Counted from the stretch's first letter, positions 46,220 through 56,588 are shown. The stretch: DNA of 64,000 nucleotides from Pseudomonadota bacterium (GCA_020161695.1 JAIUOO010000015.1:62001-126000); one strand, 5' to 3'. The notes: a model not told the origin generated them from the letters alone. Made by a program: numbers and translations.

Positions 46220-46980
46220 CCTTGCGCAACCCCATCGTCTTCATCGGCTCCATCGCCGTCGTCTTCGCCATCCTGTTCCTGTGGTGGCTCGCCTCCGTCA
46301 CCGGCACGGTGTCGCGCGCCTTCGTGCCCAACCCGTTCGACGCCTGGGCGGCGCTCGTGCGCGGCTTCTCGCGCGGCGACCTCCTGCCGCAGACCATCGG
46401 AACGGTCGGCCGCATGCTGCAGGGCTGGCTGCTCGCCAGCCTCATCGGCGTGGTCCTCGGCGCGGCCATCGGCCTGTCGCGGACCGCCCGCGACTATCTC
46501 CAGCCGACGCTGGAATTCCTCCGGCCCCTGCCCGCCTCGGCGATCATCCCGGTCGCCATCGCGCTGATGGGCCTGTCGCCGGGCATGGCGCTGACGGTGG
46601 TCGCCTTCGGCTCGCTCTGGCCGACCCTGCTCGGCACGATCCACGGCTTCGCCGCCGTCGAGCCGCGGCTGAAGGAGGTGGCGCGCTGCCTGCAGATGTC
46701 GGGACCAGCCTTCGCCTGGAAGATCGGCCTGCCTAACGCCATGCCGGACATCCTCGCGGGCATGCGCCTGTCGATGACCGTGGCGCTGATCCTCGCGATC
46801 ATCTGCGAGATGCTGGCCTCGCAGGCCGGCCTCGGCACCGCGATCCTGCTCGCCGCGCGCGCCTTCCAGTCGTCGGAACTGTTCGCGGGCATCGCGCTGC
46901 TCGGCGCCATCGGCCTCGTCTCGAACCTGGCGCTGCGCGCCGTCGAAATCCGGGCGCTCGCCTGGCAGAACTCGCATTGA
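46216..46980 (+). CDS. NitT/TauT-type ABC permease, second subunit
   Basis: 254 residues with about six membrane segments. The EAA loop is EVARCLQMSGPAFAWKIGLPNAMPDILAGMRLS. The GTG at 46216 overlaps the end of the first permease gene and follows GGGAGGC. It forms the other half of the presumed heterodimeric channel. Confidence 0.92.
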   Translation: MTLRNPIVFIGSIAVVFAILFLWWLASVTGTVSRAFVPNPFDAWAALVRGFSRGDLLPQTIGTVGRMLQGWLLASLIGVVLGAAIGLSRTARDYLQPTLEFLRPLPASAIIPVAIALMGLSPGMALTVVAFGSLWPTLLGTIHGFAAVEPRLKEVARCLQMSGPAFAWKIGLPNAMPDILAGMRLSMTVALILAIICEMLASQAGLGTAILLAARAFQSSELFAGIALLGAIGLVSNLALRAVEIRALAWQNSH

Positions 46981-46994
46981 AGGAGGATAAGCCC

Positions 46995-47771
46995 ATGCCG
47001 CGCCGGATCGTCGACCTGTCCGTGTCGCTGAGAGCCGATATCGCCTCCGACCCGCCGGGCGCCCTGCCCTCGATCACCTATGTCGACCACAAGGCCTCGG
47101 TCGACAGCATCCTGCAGTTCTTCCCCGGCCTGACGCGGGACCAGTTGCCGGGCGGCGACGGCTGGGCGGTGGAGCAGCTGAACATCTCCACCCACAACGG
47201 CACCCACCTCGACGCGCCCTACCACTTCCACTCGACGACCGATGACGGCAAGCCCGCCTGGACCATCGACGAGATGCCGCTCGACTGGTGCTTCCAGCGC
47301 GGCGTGAAGCTCGATTTCCGGCACCTCCCCGACGGCTATGTCGCCACCGCCGCCGACGTCGAGGCGGAGCTGAAGCGCGCCGGTGTGACGCTCCAGCCGC
47401 TCGACATCGTGGTGGTCAACACCGCCGCCGGCGCCCGCTACGGCCAGCCGGACTATGTCGGGCGCGGCTGCGGCATGGGCCGCGAGGCGACGCTCTGGCT
47501 GACCGAGCGCGGCGTCCGGATCACCGGCACCGATGCCTGGAGCTGGGACGCGCCATTCATCCACACCGCGAAGAAATTCGCCGAAACCGGCGATGCCGGC
47601 CTGATCTGGGAAGGCCATCGCGCCGGCATGGTTCGCGCCTACGGCCATATCGAGAAGCTGACCAATCTCGATCAGCTCCCGGCCACCGGCTTCATGATCT
47701 CCTGCTTCCCCTACAAGATCCACAAGGCTTCGGCCGGCTTCTGCCGGGCCGTGGCGATCTTCGAGGACTGA
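46995..47771 (+). CDS. cyclase/kynurenine-formamidase-like hydrolase
   Basis: 258 residues. The metal-binding signature HxGTHxDxPxHF is exact: HNGTHLDAPYHF (67-78). This family (cyclase, PF04199) contains kynurenine formamidase and isatin hydrolase. It opens amide or lactam-type bonds using a divalent metal. AAGGAGG at 46979-46985 precedes the ATG at 46995. In the same operon as the importer, it probably makes the first cut on the imported molecule. Confidence 0.92.
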   Translation: MPRRIVDLSVSLRADIASDPPGALPSITYVDHKASVDSILQFFPGLTRDQLPGGDGWAVEQLNISTHNGTHLDAPYHFHSTTDDGKPAWTIDEMPLDWCFQRGVKLDFRHLPDGYVATAADVEAELKRAGVTLQPLDIVVVNTAAGARYGQPDYVGRGCGMGREATLWLTERGVRITGTDAWSWDAPFIHTAKKFAETGDAGLIWEGHRAGMVRAYGHIEKLTNLDQLPATGFMISCFPYKIHKASAGFCRAVAIFED

Positions 47772-47783
47772 CGCAGAGACCGA

Positions 47784-47809
47784 CCCGGCGGAGGGCTTTC
47801 GCCGCCGGG
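47784..47809 (+). terminator. hairpin between cyclase and SMP-30 genes
   Basis: CCCGGCGG, 10-base loop, CCGCCGGG. There is no T-run. It may set different levels for the lactonase gene or end part of the operon transcripts. Confidence 0.4.
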
Positions 47810-47895
47810 TCCGGCGCCCCCCGCGCGGCGACTGACCTTCATCCCGACCGATACCGCGAAGCGCCGGAAGAGCGCCCGACCGCTCACGAGGAAAC

Positions 47896-48918
47896 ATGCC
47901 CGCCAATCCCCTCGACGGCTTCGTCGTCGACCGCACCCAGATCGGCTATGTCGGCGAGGGCCTGCAGCGGCCCGAATGCATCCTGGCCGAACGCGACGGC
48001 TCGCTCTGGGCGGCGGACGCCCGCGGCGGCGTCGTCCACATCAGGCCGGACGGCAGCCAGGAACTGATCACCCAGAACGATCCCGGCGCCTTCGCCGGCG
48101 CCAAGGACGACGCGACGCGCTTCACCGTCGGCACGCTGCCGAACGGCCTCGCCTTCGCCCGCAACGGCGACATCGTCATCTCCAACTTCGGCACCGACCG
48201 GCTGGAGATCATGGAACGCAAGACGGGCCGCACGACGGTGCTGGCCGACACGCTCGACGGCAAGCCGATCGGCAAGGTCAATTTCGTCCTGCGCGACAGC
48301 AGGGATCGCCTCTGGCTGACCATCTCCACCCGCATCGTCAACTGGATGGAGGCGGTCTCGCCGAACATCGTCGACGGCTACATCGCCCTCTACGAGAACG
48401 GCAGGCTGCGCGTCGTCGCCGACGACATCGCCTTCACCAACGAGATCCGCTTCGACGCCAACGAGGAATGGCTCTACGTCGTCGAGACCTGCGGGCCGAA
48501 GATCACCCGCTTCCGTGCCGCGCCGGACGGCTCGCTGTCGGACCGCCAGACCTTCGGGCCGGAGGACCACGGGGCGCCGATCGACGGCATCGCCTTCGAC
48601 GCCCACGGCAATCTGTGGGGCACGCACGTGATGATGGACCGCATCTTCGCGATCACGCCCGAGGGCGAGCTGCGCATCATCCTCGACGACCATGATCCCT
48701 GGACCAGTCGCGTCCTGATGAAGGAGTTCCGCGCGGGCGGCGCGTCCACCGAGGCCATGCTCGCTGCGGGCGGGCGCATCGCGCCATGGTTCGCTTCCAT
48801 CACCTTCGGCGGAGAGGACCTCAGGACCGTCTATATCGGATCGCTGCGCGGCACCCGCATCCCGTTCTTCCGCTCGCCGGTCGCGGGCCTGCCAATGGTC
48901 CACTGGAACGAGCGCTAG
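47896..48918 (+). CDS. SMP-30/gluconolactonase-like protein
   Basis: 340 residues of six-bladed beta-propeller type. Metal ligands are suggested by RPECILAERDGSLWAADARGG (Glu), FTNEIRFDANEEWLYVVET (Asn) and PIDGIAFDAHGNLWG (Asp). Members hydrolyse lactones with Ca2+ or Zn2+. There is no signal peptide. It follows the cyclase by 124 bp on the same strand. Cyclase plus lactonase suggests a short hydrolytic route for the imported compound. Confidence 0.88.
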   Translation: MPANPLDGFVVDRTQIGYVGEGLQRPECILAERDGSLWAADARGGVVHIRPDGSQELITQNDPGAFAGAKDDATRFTVGTLPNGLAFARNGDIVISNFGTDRLEIMERKTGRTTVLADTLDGKPIGKVNFVLRDSRDRLWLTISTRIVNWMEAVSPNIVDGYIALYENGRLRVVADDIAFTNEIRFDANEEWLYVVETCGPKITRFRAAPDGSLSDRQTFGPEDHGAPIDGIAFDAHGNLWGTHVMMDRIFAITPEGELRIILDDHDPWTSRVLMKEFRAGGASTEAMLAAGGRIAPWFASITFGGEDLRTVYIGSLRGTRIPFFRSPVAGLPMVHWNER

Positions 48919-49248
48919 GGCACTCCCGCCGCATTGCCGAACGCGTCAGGGCCGCGACCGCGACTCGCCCCAGGACACAAACCTGGCCTCCGCCGAACGT
49001 CGGAGGCCGGCGCCGGACTGACCGCAACAGATTTCGGCTAGCGGAATGATATTTCACGAATTTTGAACTTCGCCCTCGGCCCGAATTTGTGGCGCTTCGG
49101 GCACCTCTCGGCAAAACAACGGATAATTCGCGTCCAGGCGGCATTGCGACGCTGCACGTAATCTGCTCACACTGATGCCAACGACAATTGGCCGCGTCCG
49201 CAAGAGGCGACGCAACAAGCGAACGGCCTTCCAGGGAGAAGACTGCCG
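48919..49248. other. 330-bp intergenic region before the Liv operon
   Basis: No gene is seen. It holds a hairpin at 48985-49008 (GGCCTCCG/CGGAGGCC), an A+T-richer patch around 49045-49090 that could contain the Liv promoter, and the ribosome site AGGGAGAAG just before the ATG at 49249. Confidence 0.6.
48985..49008 (+). terminator. hairpin downstream of the SMP-30 gene
   Basis: GGCCTCCG, 8-base loop CCGAACGT, CGGAGGCC, 66 bp after the SMP-30 stop. No T-run, so termination strength is uncertain. Confidence 0.45.
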
Positions 49249-50058
49249 ATGACGTCCGTTGGCACGGCGGAGGCATATCCAGAATCCGATTCCGGGCCGC
49301 TGCTCGCAGTCAAGAATATCTGCGTCAGGTTCGGCGGCATCATTGCGCTGAATGGCATTTCATTCGATGTGATGCGCGGTGACGTGGTCGGCCTGATCGG
49401 CCCGAACGGCGCCGGCAAGACGACGCTGTTCAACTGCCTCAGCCGCCTCTACATCCCCAATGAGGGCGACATCCTGTTCGAGGGGCGCTCGATCATGAAC
49501 GCCCCCCGCCACGCCATCGCGGCGATCGGCATGGGCCGGACGTTCCAGAACGTCGCGCTGTTCGACCACATGTCCGTCCTCGACAACGTCAAGGTCGGCT
49601 GCCACAGCCAGACCAGCGCCGGCTTCCTCGCCAGCATTCTCAGGCTGAACGGCGTCGGCGCGGAGGAGAAGGCGATCGCCGACCGGGCGCGCGAGCTCAT
49701 CGCCTTCATGGACATCGAGCCCTTCGCCAACATGCCGGCAGGCCCTCTGCCCTTCCCGATCCGCAAGCGCGTCGAACTCGCCCGGGCGCTCGCGGCGCGG
49801 CCCAAGCTGCTGCTGCTCGACGAACCGGCCGCCGGCCTCAACCACGACGAGATCGAGGTGCTCAAGGAGCAGATCCGCCGCGTGCGCGATGTGCAGAAGG
49901 TCACGACCCTGCTGGTCGAGCATCACATGAGCCTGGTCATGTCGGTTTCGGACAAGGTGGTCGCCATCGACTTCGGCAAGAAGATCGCCGACGGGACGCC
50001 GGCCGAGGTGCAACGCGACCCCGAGGTCATCCGGGCCTATCTCGGAACGGGGGCCTGA
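49249..50058 (+). CDS. livG: branched-chain-type ABC transporter ATPase LivG
   Basis: 269 residues. Walker A is [36 protein letters not shown] and the C-terminal EHHMSLVMSVSDKVVAIDFGKKIADGTP are LivG hallmarks. The ABC signature region reads PFPIRKRVELARAL in place of the usual LSYG(E/D)QRR, an unusual substitution that could affect ATPase activity. It heads the livGFHMK set and is followed by livF after 3 bp. Confidence 0.93.
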   Translation: MTSVGTAEAYPESDSGPLLAVKNICVRFGGIIALNGISFDVMRGDVVGLIGPNGAGKTTLFNCLSRLYIPNEGDILFEGRSIMNAPRHAIAAIGMGRTFQNVALFDHMSVLDNVKVGCHSQTSAGFLASILRLNGVGAEEKAIADRARELIAFMDIEPFANMPAGPLPFPIRKRVELARALAARPKLLLLDEPAAGLNHDEIEVLKEQIRRVRDVQKVTTLLVEHHMSLVMSVSDKVVAIDFGKKIADGTPAEVQRDPEVIRAYLGTGA

Positions 50059-50061
50059 CCG

Positions 50062-50775
<714 letters not shown>

Positions 50776-50798
50776 CGGACGAGCCGCACAAGCAGCGA

Positions 50799-50817
50799 CG
50801 GCCGGACCAACCGGCCG
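50799..50817 (+). repeat. hairpin between livF and livH
   Basis: CGGCCGG, loop ACCAA, CCGGCCG, no T-run. It may stabilise the upstream mRNA or cut expression of the downstream genes. Confidence 0.4.
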
Positions 50818-50844
50818 CGAGGGAACGGTCGAAGAGGAACTGGC

Positions 50845-51750
50845 ATGGAACAACTGATCCAGCAGATCGCATCGGGCCTCGCCTCGGGGGCCATCTATGC
50901 GCTGCTCGCCCTGGCCCTCGTGATGATCTTCACGGCCACCGACCATCTCAACTTCGCCCAGGGCGAGATGGCGATGTTCTCGACCTATGTCTGCTGGCAG
51001 CTGATCCAGCTCGGCGTACCGTTCTGGCCGGCGCTCGGCCTGACCATCGTCTTCTCCTTCATCCTCGGCCTCAGCATCGAGAGGATCATTCTGAGGCCGC
51101 TCCACGGCTCGCCGATCCTGTCCATCGTCGTGGTCTTCATCGGGCTTCTCGCCATCTTCCACTCGCTGGCGGGCAGCATCTGGAGCCATACGATCAAGAC
51201 CTTCCCCTCGCCGTTTCCGAACGTCTCGTTCGCCGGCTCCGGCTATATCGGCGCGCACCAGATCGGCATGATCGCGGTCTCGCTGATCATGCTGTTCGCG
51301 CTGTTCGCCTTCTTCCGCTTCACGCCGCTGGGCCTCGCCATGCGCGCGGCGGCGCAGAACCCCGTCTCGGCCCGCCTGGTCGGTGTCAGAGTGGACTGGA
51401 TGCTGGCGCTTGGCTGGGGGCTTGCCGCCTCCATCGGCGCCGTCGCGGGCGCGATGGTCGCGCCCGTCGTCTATCTCGAGCCGAACATGATGGCGTCCAT
51501 CCTGCTCTACGGCTTTGCCGGCGCGCTGGTCGGCGGCATTTCGAGTCCCGGCGGCGCGGTGTTCGGCGGCTTCCTCGTCGGGGTTCTGGAGAACCTCGTC
51601 GCCTATTTCGGCAATCTCACCGAGAAGGCCTTCGGCATCTACATCGTCGGCAACGGCGAGAAGCTGACGGTCGCGCTCATCATTGTCATCGCCATCCTGA
51701 CGCTGAAGCCCGCCGGGCTGTTCGGCAGGACGACCGTGAAGAGGGTGTGA
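50845..51750 (+). CDS. livH: branched-chain-type ABC permease LivH
   Basis: 301 residues with about eight membrane segments. It starts with IASGLASGAIYALLALALVMIFTATDHLNFAQGEMAMF, the LivH signature, and has the cytosolic FTPLGLAMRAAAQNPVSARLVGV loop. livM follows after 3 bp. Confidence 0.95.
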   Translation: MEQLIQQIASGLASGAIYALLALALVMIFTATDHLNFAQGEMAMFSTYVCWQLIQLGVPFWPALGLTIVFSFILGLSIERIILRPLHGSPILSIVVVFIGLLAIFHSLAGSIWSHTIKTFPSPFPNVSFAGSGYIGAHQIGMIAVSLIMLFALFAFFRFTPLGLAMRAAAQNPVSARLVGVRVDWMLALGWGLAASIGAVAGAMVAPVVYLEPNMMASILLYGFAGALVGGISSPGGAVFGGFLVGVLENLVAYFGNLTEKAFGIYIVGNGEKLTVALIIVIAILTLKPAGLFGRTTVKRV

Positions 51751-51753
51751 GCC

Positions 51754-52803
51754 ATGACCGCCATCACCTCGGCCGCCCCGATGACCGACGATCCCCGCCG
51801 CAGCCTCGGCAGCTACGCCATGATCGGCCTCCTCGTGCTGGCGGCGGCCCTGCCCTTCCTCGTCGGCAAGTCCGGCTGGATCAGCAACTTCACCTTCCTC
51901 CAGCTGAGCCTGATGATCGTCTATGCGATCGCCGTGCTCGGGCTGAACCTGCTGACCGGCTTCAACGGCCAGATTTCGCTCGGCCACGGCGCCTTCTTCG
52001 CGGTGGGCGCCTACACGGCCGCGATCCTCATCGACCAGTATTCGGTCAATGCCTGGCTGACGCTGCCGATCGCGGCGATCCTCTGCTTCGTCATCGGCTA
52101 CCTGTTCGGCCTGCCGGCCCTGCGCCTTGAGGGGCACTATCTGGCGCTCGCGACCTTCGGCCTCGCCATCGCCGTGCCGCAGATGCTGAAGTATCGCCAC
52201 CTGGAGCCGTTCACCAACGGCGTCATGGGCATCAACCTGATCAAGCCCGACCCGCCCTTCGGCCTGCCGCTGTCGTCGGACCAGTGGATGTATCTCGCCG
52301 TGCTCGTGGTCGCCGTCTTCATGTTCTGGATGGCGCGCAACCTGCTGAACTCGCGCCCGGGCCGCGCCATGACCGCCATCCGCGACCACACCATGGCCGC
52401 CGGCACCATGGGCATCGACACCTCCCGCTACAAGGCGACGGTGTTCGGCATATCCGCGCTCTATGTCGGCGTGGCCGGCGCGCTGCACGCCATCATCTTC
52501 GAATTCGTCTCGCCCGACAGTTTCCGCTTCGAGCTGTCCATCGCCATTCTCGTCGGCGCGGTGGTCGGCGGCGTCGCCTCGCTGCCCGGCGCCGTCATCG
52601 GCGGCATTTTCGTCCAATTTATCGAGAAATATGCCGATGCGATGACCAAGAAGATCAGCCAGGCCATCCACCTGCCGCTCGAACTGCAACCCTGGACGCT
52701 CTACGGCCTCACGCTCATCGTCCTGATCTACGTCATGCCCGGCGGCATTGCCGGCGGCCTCGCCATGCTCTGGGCGAAAATCAAACCGCGACAGGGAGGC
52801 TGA
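51754..52803 (+). CDS. livM: branched-chain-type ABC permease LivM
   Basis: 349 residues with about ten membrane segments. LNLLTGFNGQISLGHGAFFAVGAYTAA is the LivM signature, and the cytosolic loop is SRPGRAMTAIRDHTMAAGTMGID. It pairs with LivH as the membrane channel. The ATPase-less tail usual for short LivM types fits the separate livG gene. Confidence 0.95.
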   Translation: MTAITSAAPMTDDPRRSLGSYAMIGLLVLAAALPFLVGKSGWISNFTFLQLSLMIVYAIAVLGLNLLTGFNGQISLGHGAFFAVGAYTAAILIDQYSVNAWLTLPIAAILCFVIGYLFGLPALRLEGHYLALATFGLAIAVPQMLKYRHLEPFTNGVMGINLIKPDPPFGLPLSSDQWMYLAVLVVAVFMFWMARNLLNSRPGRAMTAIRDHTMAAGTMGIDTSRYKATVFGISALYVGVAGALHAIIFEFVSPDSFRFELSIAILVGAVVGGVASLPGAVIGGIFVQFIEKYADAMTKKISQAIHLPLELQPWTLYGLTLIVLIYVMPGGIAGGLAMLWAKIKPRQGG

Positions 52804-52890
52804 TCCTTCCGCCGGACTTTCGACAACAGTGCATCCAGACACTGGACCAAACGGGGTCTCAAACACCCGCACATCTTCGGAGGAAACGAC

Positions 52891-54117
52891 ATGACCCATA
52901 TCAAGCGCAGAACAGTACTCGCAGGGCTCGGCGCCTTTGCCGTCACGCCCGTCTTCGCCCCCGCCATCGCCCAGAAGCGCTACGACGAGGGCGCCAGCGA
53001 CAGCGAGATCAAGATCGGCAACATCATGCCCTATTCGGGCAATGCCTCGGCCTACGGCGTCATCGGCCGCACGTCCGAGGCTGTCATGAAGATGGTCAAC
53101 GAAAACGGCGGGCTGAACGGCCGCAAGATCAACTTCATCACCTATGACGACGGCTACTCGCCGCCCAAGGCGGTCGAAATGGTCCGCAAGCTGGTCGAGG
53201 AGGACAAGGTCCTGCTCGTCTTCAACCCGTTGGGCACGCCGTCCAACACGGCGATCCAGCGCTATCTCAACACCCGCAAGGTGCCGCAGCTCTTCGTCGC
53301 CACCGGCGCGTCGAAATGGGGCAATCCGCGCCAGTTCCCCTGGACCATGGGCTGGCAGCCCGACTACGCGACGGAAGCGGCGATCTACGCCAAGCACATC
53401 CTCGCGAACAACGCCAATGCCAAGATCGCCGTGCTCATGCAGAACGACGATTACGGCAAGGACTACTTCAACGGCTTCAAGGCCGGGCTCGGCGCCGCGA
53501 ACCAGAAGAACCTGGTGCAGGTCTCGACCTACGAGGTCACCGATCCGACCGTCGACAGCCAGATGATCCAGCTCAAGAACTCGGGCGCCGACGTCTTCTT
53601 CAACATCACGACGCCGAAATTCGCGGCTCAGGCGATCAAGAAGGCGGCCGAGATCAACTGGAAGCCGATCCACTATCTCAACAACGTCTCGTCGTCCTTC
53701 GCCTCCGTGCTGAAGCCGGCGGGCATCGAGAACAGCCAGGGCATCATCATCGCGCTCTACCGCAAGGATGCGAACGACCCGCAATGGGCGAACGCTCCCG
53801 ACATCGCGGCCTGGAAGGCCTTCATGGCCAAGTACATGCCGCAGGGCGACATCCGCGACGACGGCCACAACTACGGCTTCTCGGTCGCACACACCCTGCT
53901 GCAGACGCTCAAGCAGGCCGGCGACAACCTGACGCGCGAGAACGTCATGAAGGAAGCCGCCAACCTGAAGAACTACGAAGCGCCGCTGCTGCTGCCCGGC
54001 ATCAAGATCAATACCAGCGCCACCGACTTCTACCCGATCCAGTCGGTGCAGCTGGCGCGCGTGAAGGGCGAGAGCTTCGAGCTGTTCGGCAACGTGCTGT
54101 CGAACGAGAGCGTCTGA
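52891..54117 (+). CDS. branched-chain-type ABC substrate-binding protein
   Basis: 408 residues. The signal (IKRRTVLAGLGAFAVTPVFAPAIAQ) has a twin-Arg and may be Tat. The type I periplasmic binding fold follows (IKIGNIMPYSGNASAYGVIGR; VLLVFNPLGTPSNTAIQRYLN; KIAVLMQNDDYGKDYFNGFK). Such LivK-like proteins bind amino acids, amides or aromatic and other carboxylates. With an acyl-CoA ligase gene next, a carboxylic acid is likelier than leucine. CGGAGGAAACGAC precedes the ATG. Confidence 0.93.
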   Translation: MTHIKRRTVLAGLGAFAVTPVFAPAIAQKRYDEGASDSEIKIGNIMPYSGNASAYGVIGRTSEAVMKMVNENGGLNGRKINFITYDDGYSPPKAVEMVRKLVEEDKVLLVFNPLGTPSNTAIQRYLNTRKVPQLFVATGASKWGNPRQFPWTMGWQPDYATEAAIYAKHILANNANAKIAVLMQNDDYGKDYFNGFKAGLGAANQKNLVQVSTYEVTDPTVDSQMIQLKNSGADVFFNITTPKFAAQAIKKAAEINWKPIHYLNNVSSSFASVLKPAGIENSQGIIIALYRKDANDPQWANAPDIAAWKAFMAKYMPQGDIRDDGHNYGFSVAHTLLQTLKQAGDNLTRENVMKEAANLKNYEAPLLLPGIKINTSATDFYPIQSVQLARVKGESFELFGNVLSNESV

Positions 54118-54132
54118 TCGCCGGCATAGACC

Positions 54133-54160
54133 CGTCGCGGGCGGCACTCCGCCCGCGACG
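54133..54160 (+). terminator. strong hairpin between binding-protein and ligase genes
   Basis: CGTCGCGGGCG, 6-base loop, CGCCCGCGACG (11 bp), 15 bp after the binding-protein stop. No T-run. It may end most transcripts and make the binding protein more abundant than the ligase. Confidence 0.55.
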
Positions 54161-54197
54161 GCGCATGGCCTCCGGCCGACCGCATCGAGGTTCGTTG

Positions 54198-55748
54198 ATG
54201 TTCACGCGCAAGACTGCAGAGAACCACCCGGACAGGGCCGCCTTCATCATGGCCGGCACCGGCGAGACGGTGACCTATCGGGAGCTCGACGGGCGGGCGA
54301 ACCGGCTCGCCCACCTGCTGAGGGCCGAGGGTCTCGGGCGGCTCGACCACTACGCCATCTTCATGGAGAACCATCCGCGCTACATCGAATGCTGCGCGGC
54401 GGGCGAGCGGTCCGGCCTCTACTACACCTGCATCAACTCCTACCTGCTGGCGGACGAACTCGCCTATATCCTCAACAACAGCGAATCCAAGGTGCTGATC
54501 ACCTCCCGCGCCAAGCGCGAGGTCGCGCTTCAGGCGCTGAAACAGGCGCCGAACGTCAAGCTCTGCATCGTCGTCGACGGCGACCCCAGGGACACGCACA
54601 CGCGCAGCCTCGACGCGGCGGTCGCTCCCTATCCGGCGACGCCGATCGCCGACGAATGGCTCGGCACGCCGATGCTCTACTCATCCGGCACGACCGGGCG
54701 GCCGAAGGGGATCCTGCGCCCGCTTCCCGACAATCCGCCGGAAGAGCCGCTGCCGCTCTACAAGTTCCTGCACCAGCTCTGGCGCTATCGTGAGGACATG
54801 ACCTATCTGTCGCCGGCCCCGCTCTACCATTCCGCGCCGCAGGCGGCGGTGGGGCTTGCGATCCGTGCCGGCGGCACGGTGATCGTGATGGAGCATTTCG
54901 ACCCGGAGGCCTATCTGGCGCTGGTCGAGAAATACAAGGTCACGCACAGCCAGCTGGTGCCGACCATGTTCTCGCGCCTGCTCAAGCTGCCCCTTGAAGT
55001 GCGCGGGCGCTACGACCTGTCCTCGCTGGAGGTCGTCGTCCATGCCGCGGCCCCCTGCCCGCCGCAGGTCAAGGAGGAGATGATCGCCTGGTGGGGGCCG
55101 ATCATCCACGAATATTACGGGGCGACCGAGGCCATGGGCTTCACCGCCTGCGATTCCGAGCAATGGCTCAGCCATCGCGGCACGGTCGGCAAGGTGCTGA
55201 TGGGCGACCTGCACATTCTCGACGCCAACATGCAGCCTGCCCCAAAGCTCGAACCCGGCGAGATCTGGTTCAAGACCGCCAATCCCTTCGTCTATTTCAA
55301 CGATCCCGAGCGTACGGCCCAGTCGCGCTCCGCCGACGGCAGCATGTCGACGGTCGGCGATGTCGGTTATGTCGACGACGACGGCTTCCTCTACCTCACC
55401 GACCGCTCCACCTTCATGATCATCTCGGGCGGCGTGAACATCTACCCGCAGGAGGCCGAGAACCTGCTGATCACCCACCCGAAGGTGGCGGACGCCGCCG
55501 TTTTCGGCGTGCCGAACGACGATCTCGGCGAGGAGGTGAAGGCGGTCATCCAGCCGATGCCCGGCAACACCGCCGGACGGGAGCTGGAAGAGGAACTCCT
55601 CGCCTTCTGCAAGGCGAGCCTGTCGATCCAGAAATGTCCGCGTTCCATCGACTTCATGGACCAGTTGCCGCGCCTGCCGACGGGCAAGCTCTACAAGAAG
55701 TCGCTGCGCGACAAATACTGGGGCGACCGCAAGGTGCGGATCGTCTGA
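54198..55748 (+). CDS. AMP-forming acyl-CoA synthetase
   Basis: 516 residues of the ANL superfamily. The ATP loop is SSGTTGRPKG (about 163-172); YYGATEA, GDVGYVDDDGFLYLTDR and the final Lys in LPTGKLYKKSLRD (acyl-adenylate catalysis) are all in place. It activates a carboxylic acid to its CoA thioester. The acid is unknown; fatty, bile-acid-like or aromatic acids are possible. The start at 54198 is behind GAGG. Its position at the end of the Liv operon suggests it activates the imported acid. Confidence 0.92.
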   Translation: MFTRKTAENHPDRAAFIMAGTGETVTYRELDGRANRLAHLLRAEGLGRLDHYAIFMENHPRYIECCAAGERSGLYYTCINSYLLADELAYILNNSESKVLITSRAKREVALQALKQAPNVKLCIVVDGDPRDTHTRSLDAAVAPYPATPIADEWLGTPMLYSSGTTGRPKGILRPLPDNPPEEPLPLYKFLHQLWRYREDMTYLSPAPLYHSAPQAAVGLAIRAGGTVIVMEHFDPEAYLALVEKYKVTHSQLVPTMFSRLLKLPLEVRGRYDLSSLEVVVHAAAPCPPQVKEEMIAWWGPIIHEYYGATEAMGFTACDSEQWLSHRGTVGKVLMGDLHILDANMQPAPKLEPGEIWFKTANPFVYFNDPERTAQSRSADGSMSTVGDVGYVDDDGFLYLTDRSTFMIISGGVNIYPQEAENLLITHPKVADAAVFGVPNDDLGEEVKAVIQPMPGNTAGRELEEELLAFCKASLSIQKCPRSIDFMDQLPRLPTGKLYKKSLRDKYWGDRKVRIV

Positions 55749-55751
55749 CCT

Positions 55752-56588
55752 TCAGGCGAATCGCAGCAGCGGCACGGCGGCGGCCGACAGCGCCACCGCC
55801 CCCAGCCGGAACGGCGTGAAGGGCTCTTTCAGCCAGACCACCGCGATCAGGATGGCGAAGACGGCGCTGGTGTCGCGGAGCGCCGCCGCCGGCGCGATCG
55901 GCGCGCCTGTCCAGACCCAGAGGATCAGCAGGTAGGACGCCATCGACGCCAGCGCGATGGGGATGGCGGCGGCGAGGCTCTCGCGCGACACCCGCCAGCC
56001 GCCGAACCTGGCGCGCTGCATCGCGGTCATTGCGACGGCATTGGAGATGGCTGCGAGCACGCCATAGGCGAGCGGCGCGCCGGCCGCCCTGACGCCCTGG
56101 GCGTCGCACAGCACATAGGCGGCCGTTCCAACGCCGGCGACGGCGATCCAGCCAAGCGCCTGCCGGCCGACGGCAGGGCCGCGGGCGTGATCGGCAGCCA
56201 GAGCCGCCAGCGAGGCGATCATCAGGCCGATGCCCGCGAGACCGGCAAGACTCAGTTGCTCGCCGGAGAGCGCCGATGCCGCCGGCACCACCAGCAGGAC
56301 GGCAAGCGCCCGGATCACCGGATAGGCCATGCCGAAACCGACGAGTTCATAGGCCCGGAGCAAGGCCACCACCGTCACCATGTTGCAGATGGTCGACCCC
56401 GCCAGCCACGGCCACGACGACTGAGCCGGCAGACCGGTCCAGAGCATGACAGGAGCCGCCACGGCCGCGCCGATCAGCATCTGGGAGGTCATCACCTCGG
56501 CCGGGCGCGCCTGTGCCTTGAGCGCGGCATTCCATCCGGCATGGAGGGCGGCGCTGACGAGAGCCGCAACGACATGCCAGACATCCAT
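55752..56588 (-). CDS. EamA/DMT-family transporter
   Basis: 278 residues with about nine to ten membrane segments in two EamA-like halves (ALVSAALHAGWNAALKAQA; DTSAVFAILIAVVWLKEPFTPFRLGAVAL). Likely a metabolite exporter or uptake protein of the drug/metabolite transporter superfamily. The ATG at 56588 (MDVWHVVAAL) is preferred to a longer frame. It is convergent with the acyl-CoA ligase gene, 3 bp apart. Confidence 0.88.
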   Translation of the reverse strand: MDVWHVVAALVSAALHAGWNAALKAQARPAEVMTSQMLIGAAVAAPVMLWTGLPAQSSWPWLAGSTICNMVTVVALLRAYELVGFGMAYPVIRALAVLLVVPAASALSGEQLSLAGLAGIGLMIASLAALAADHARGPAVGRQALGWIAVAGVGTAAYVLCDAQGVRAAGAPLAYGVLAAISNAVAMTAMQRARFGGWRVSRESLAAAIPIALASMASYLLILWVWTGAPIAPAAALRDTSAVFAILIAVVWLKEPFTPFRLGAVALSAAAVPLLRFA

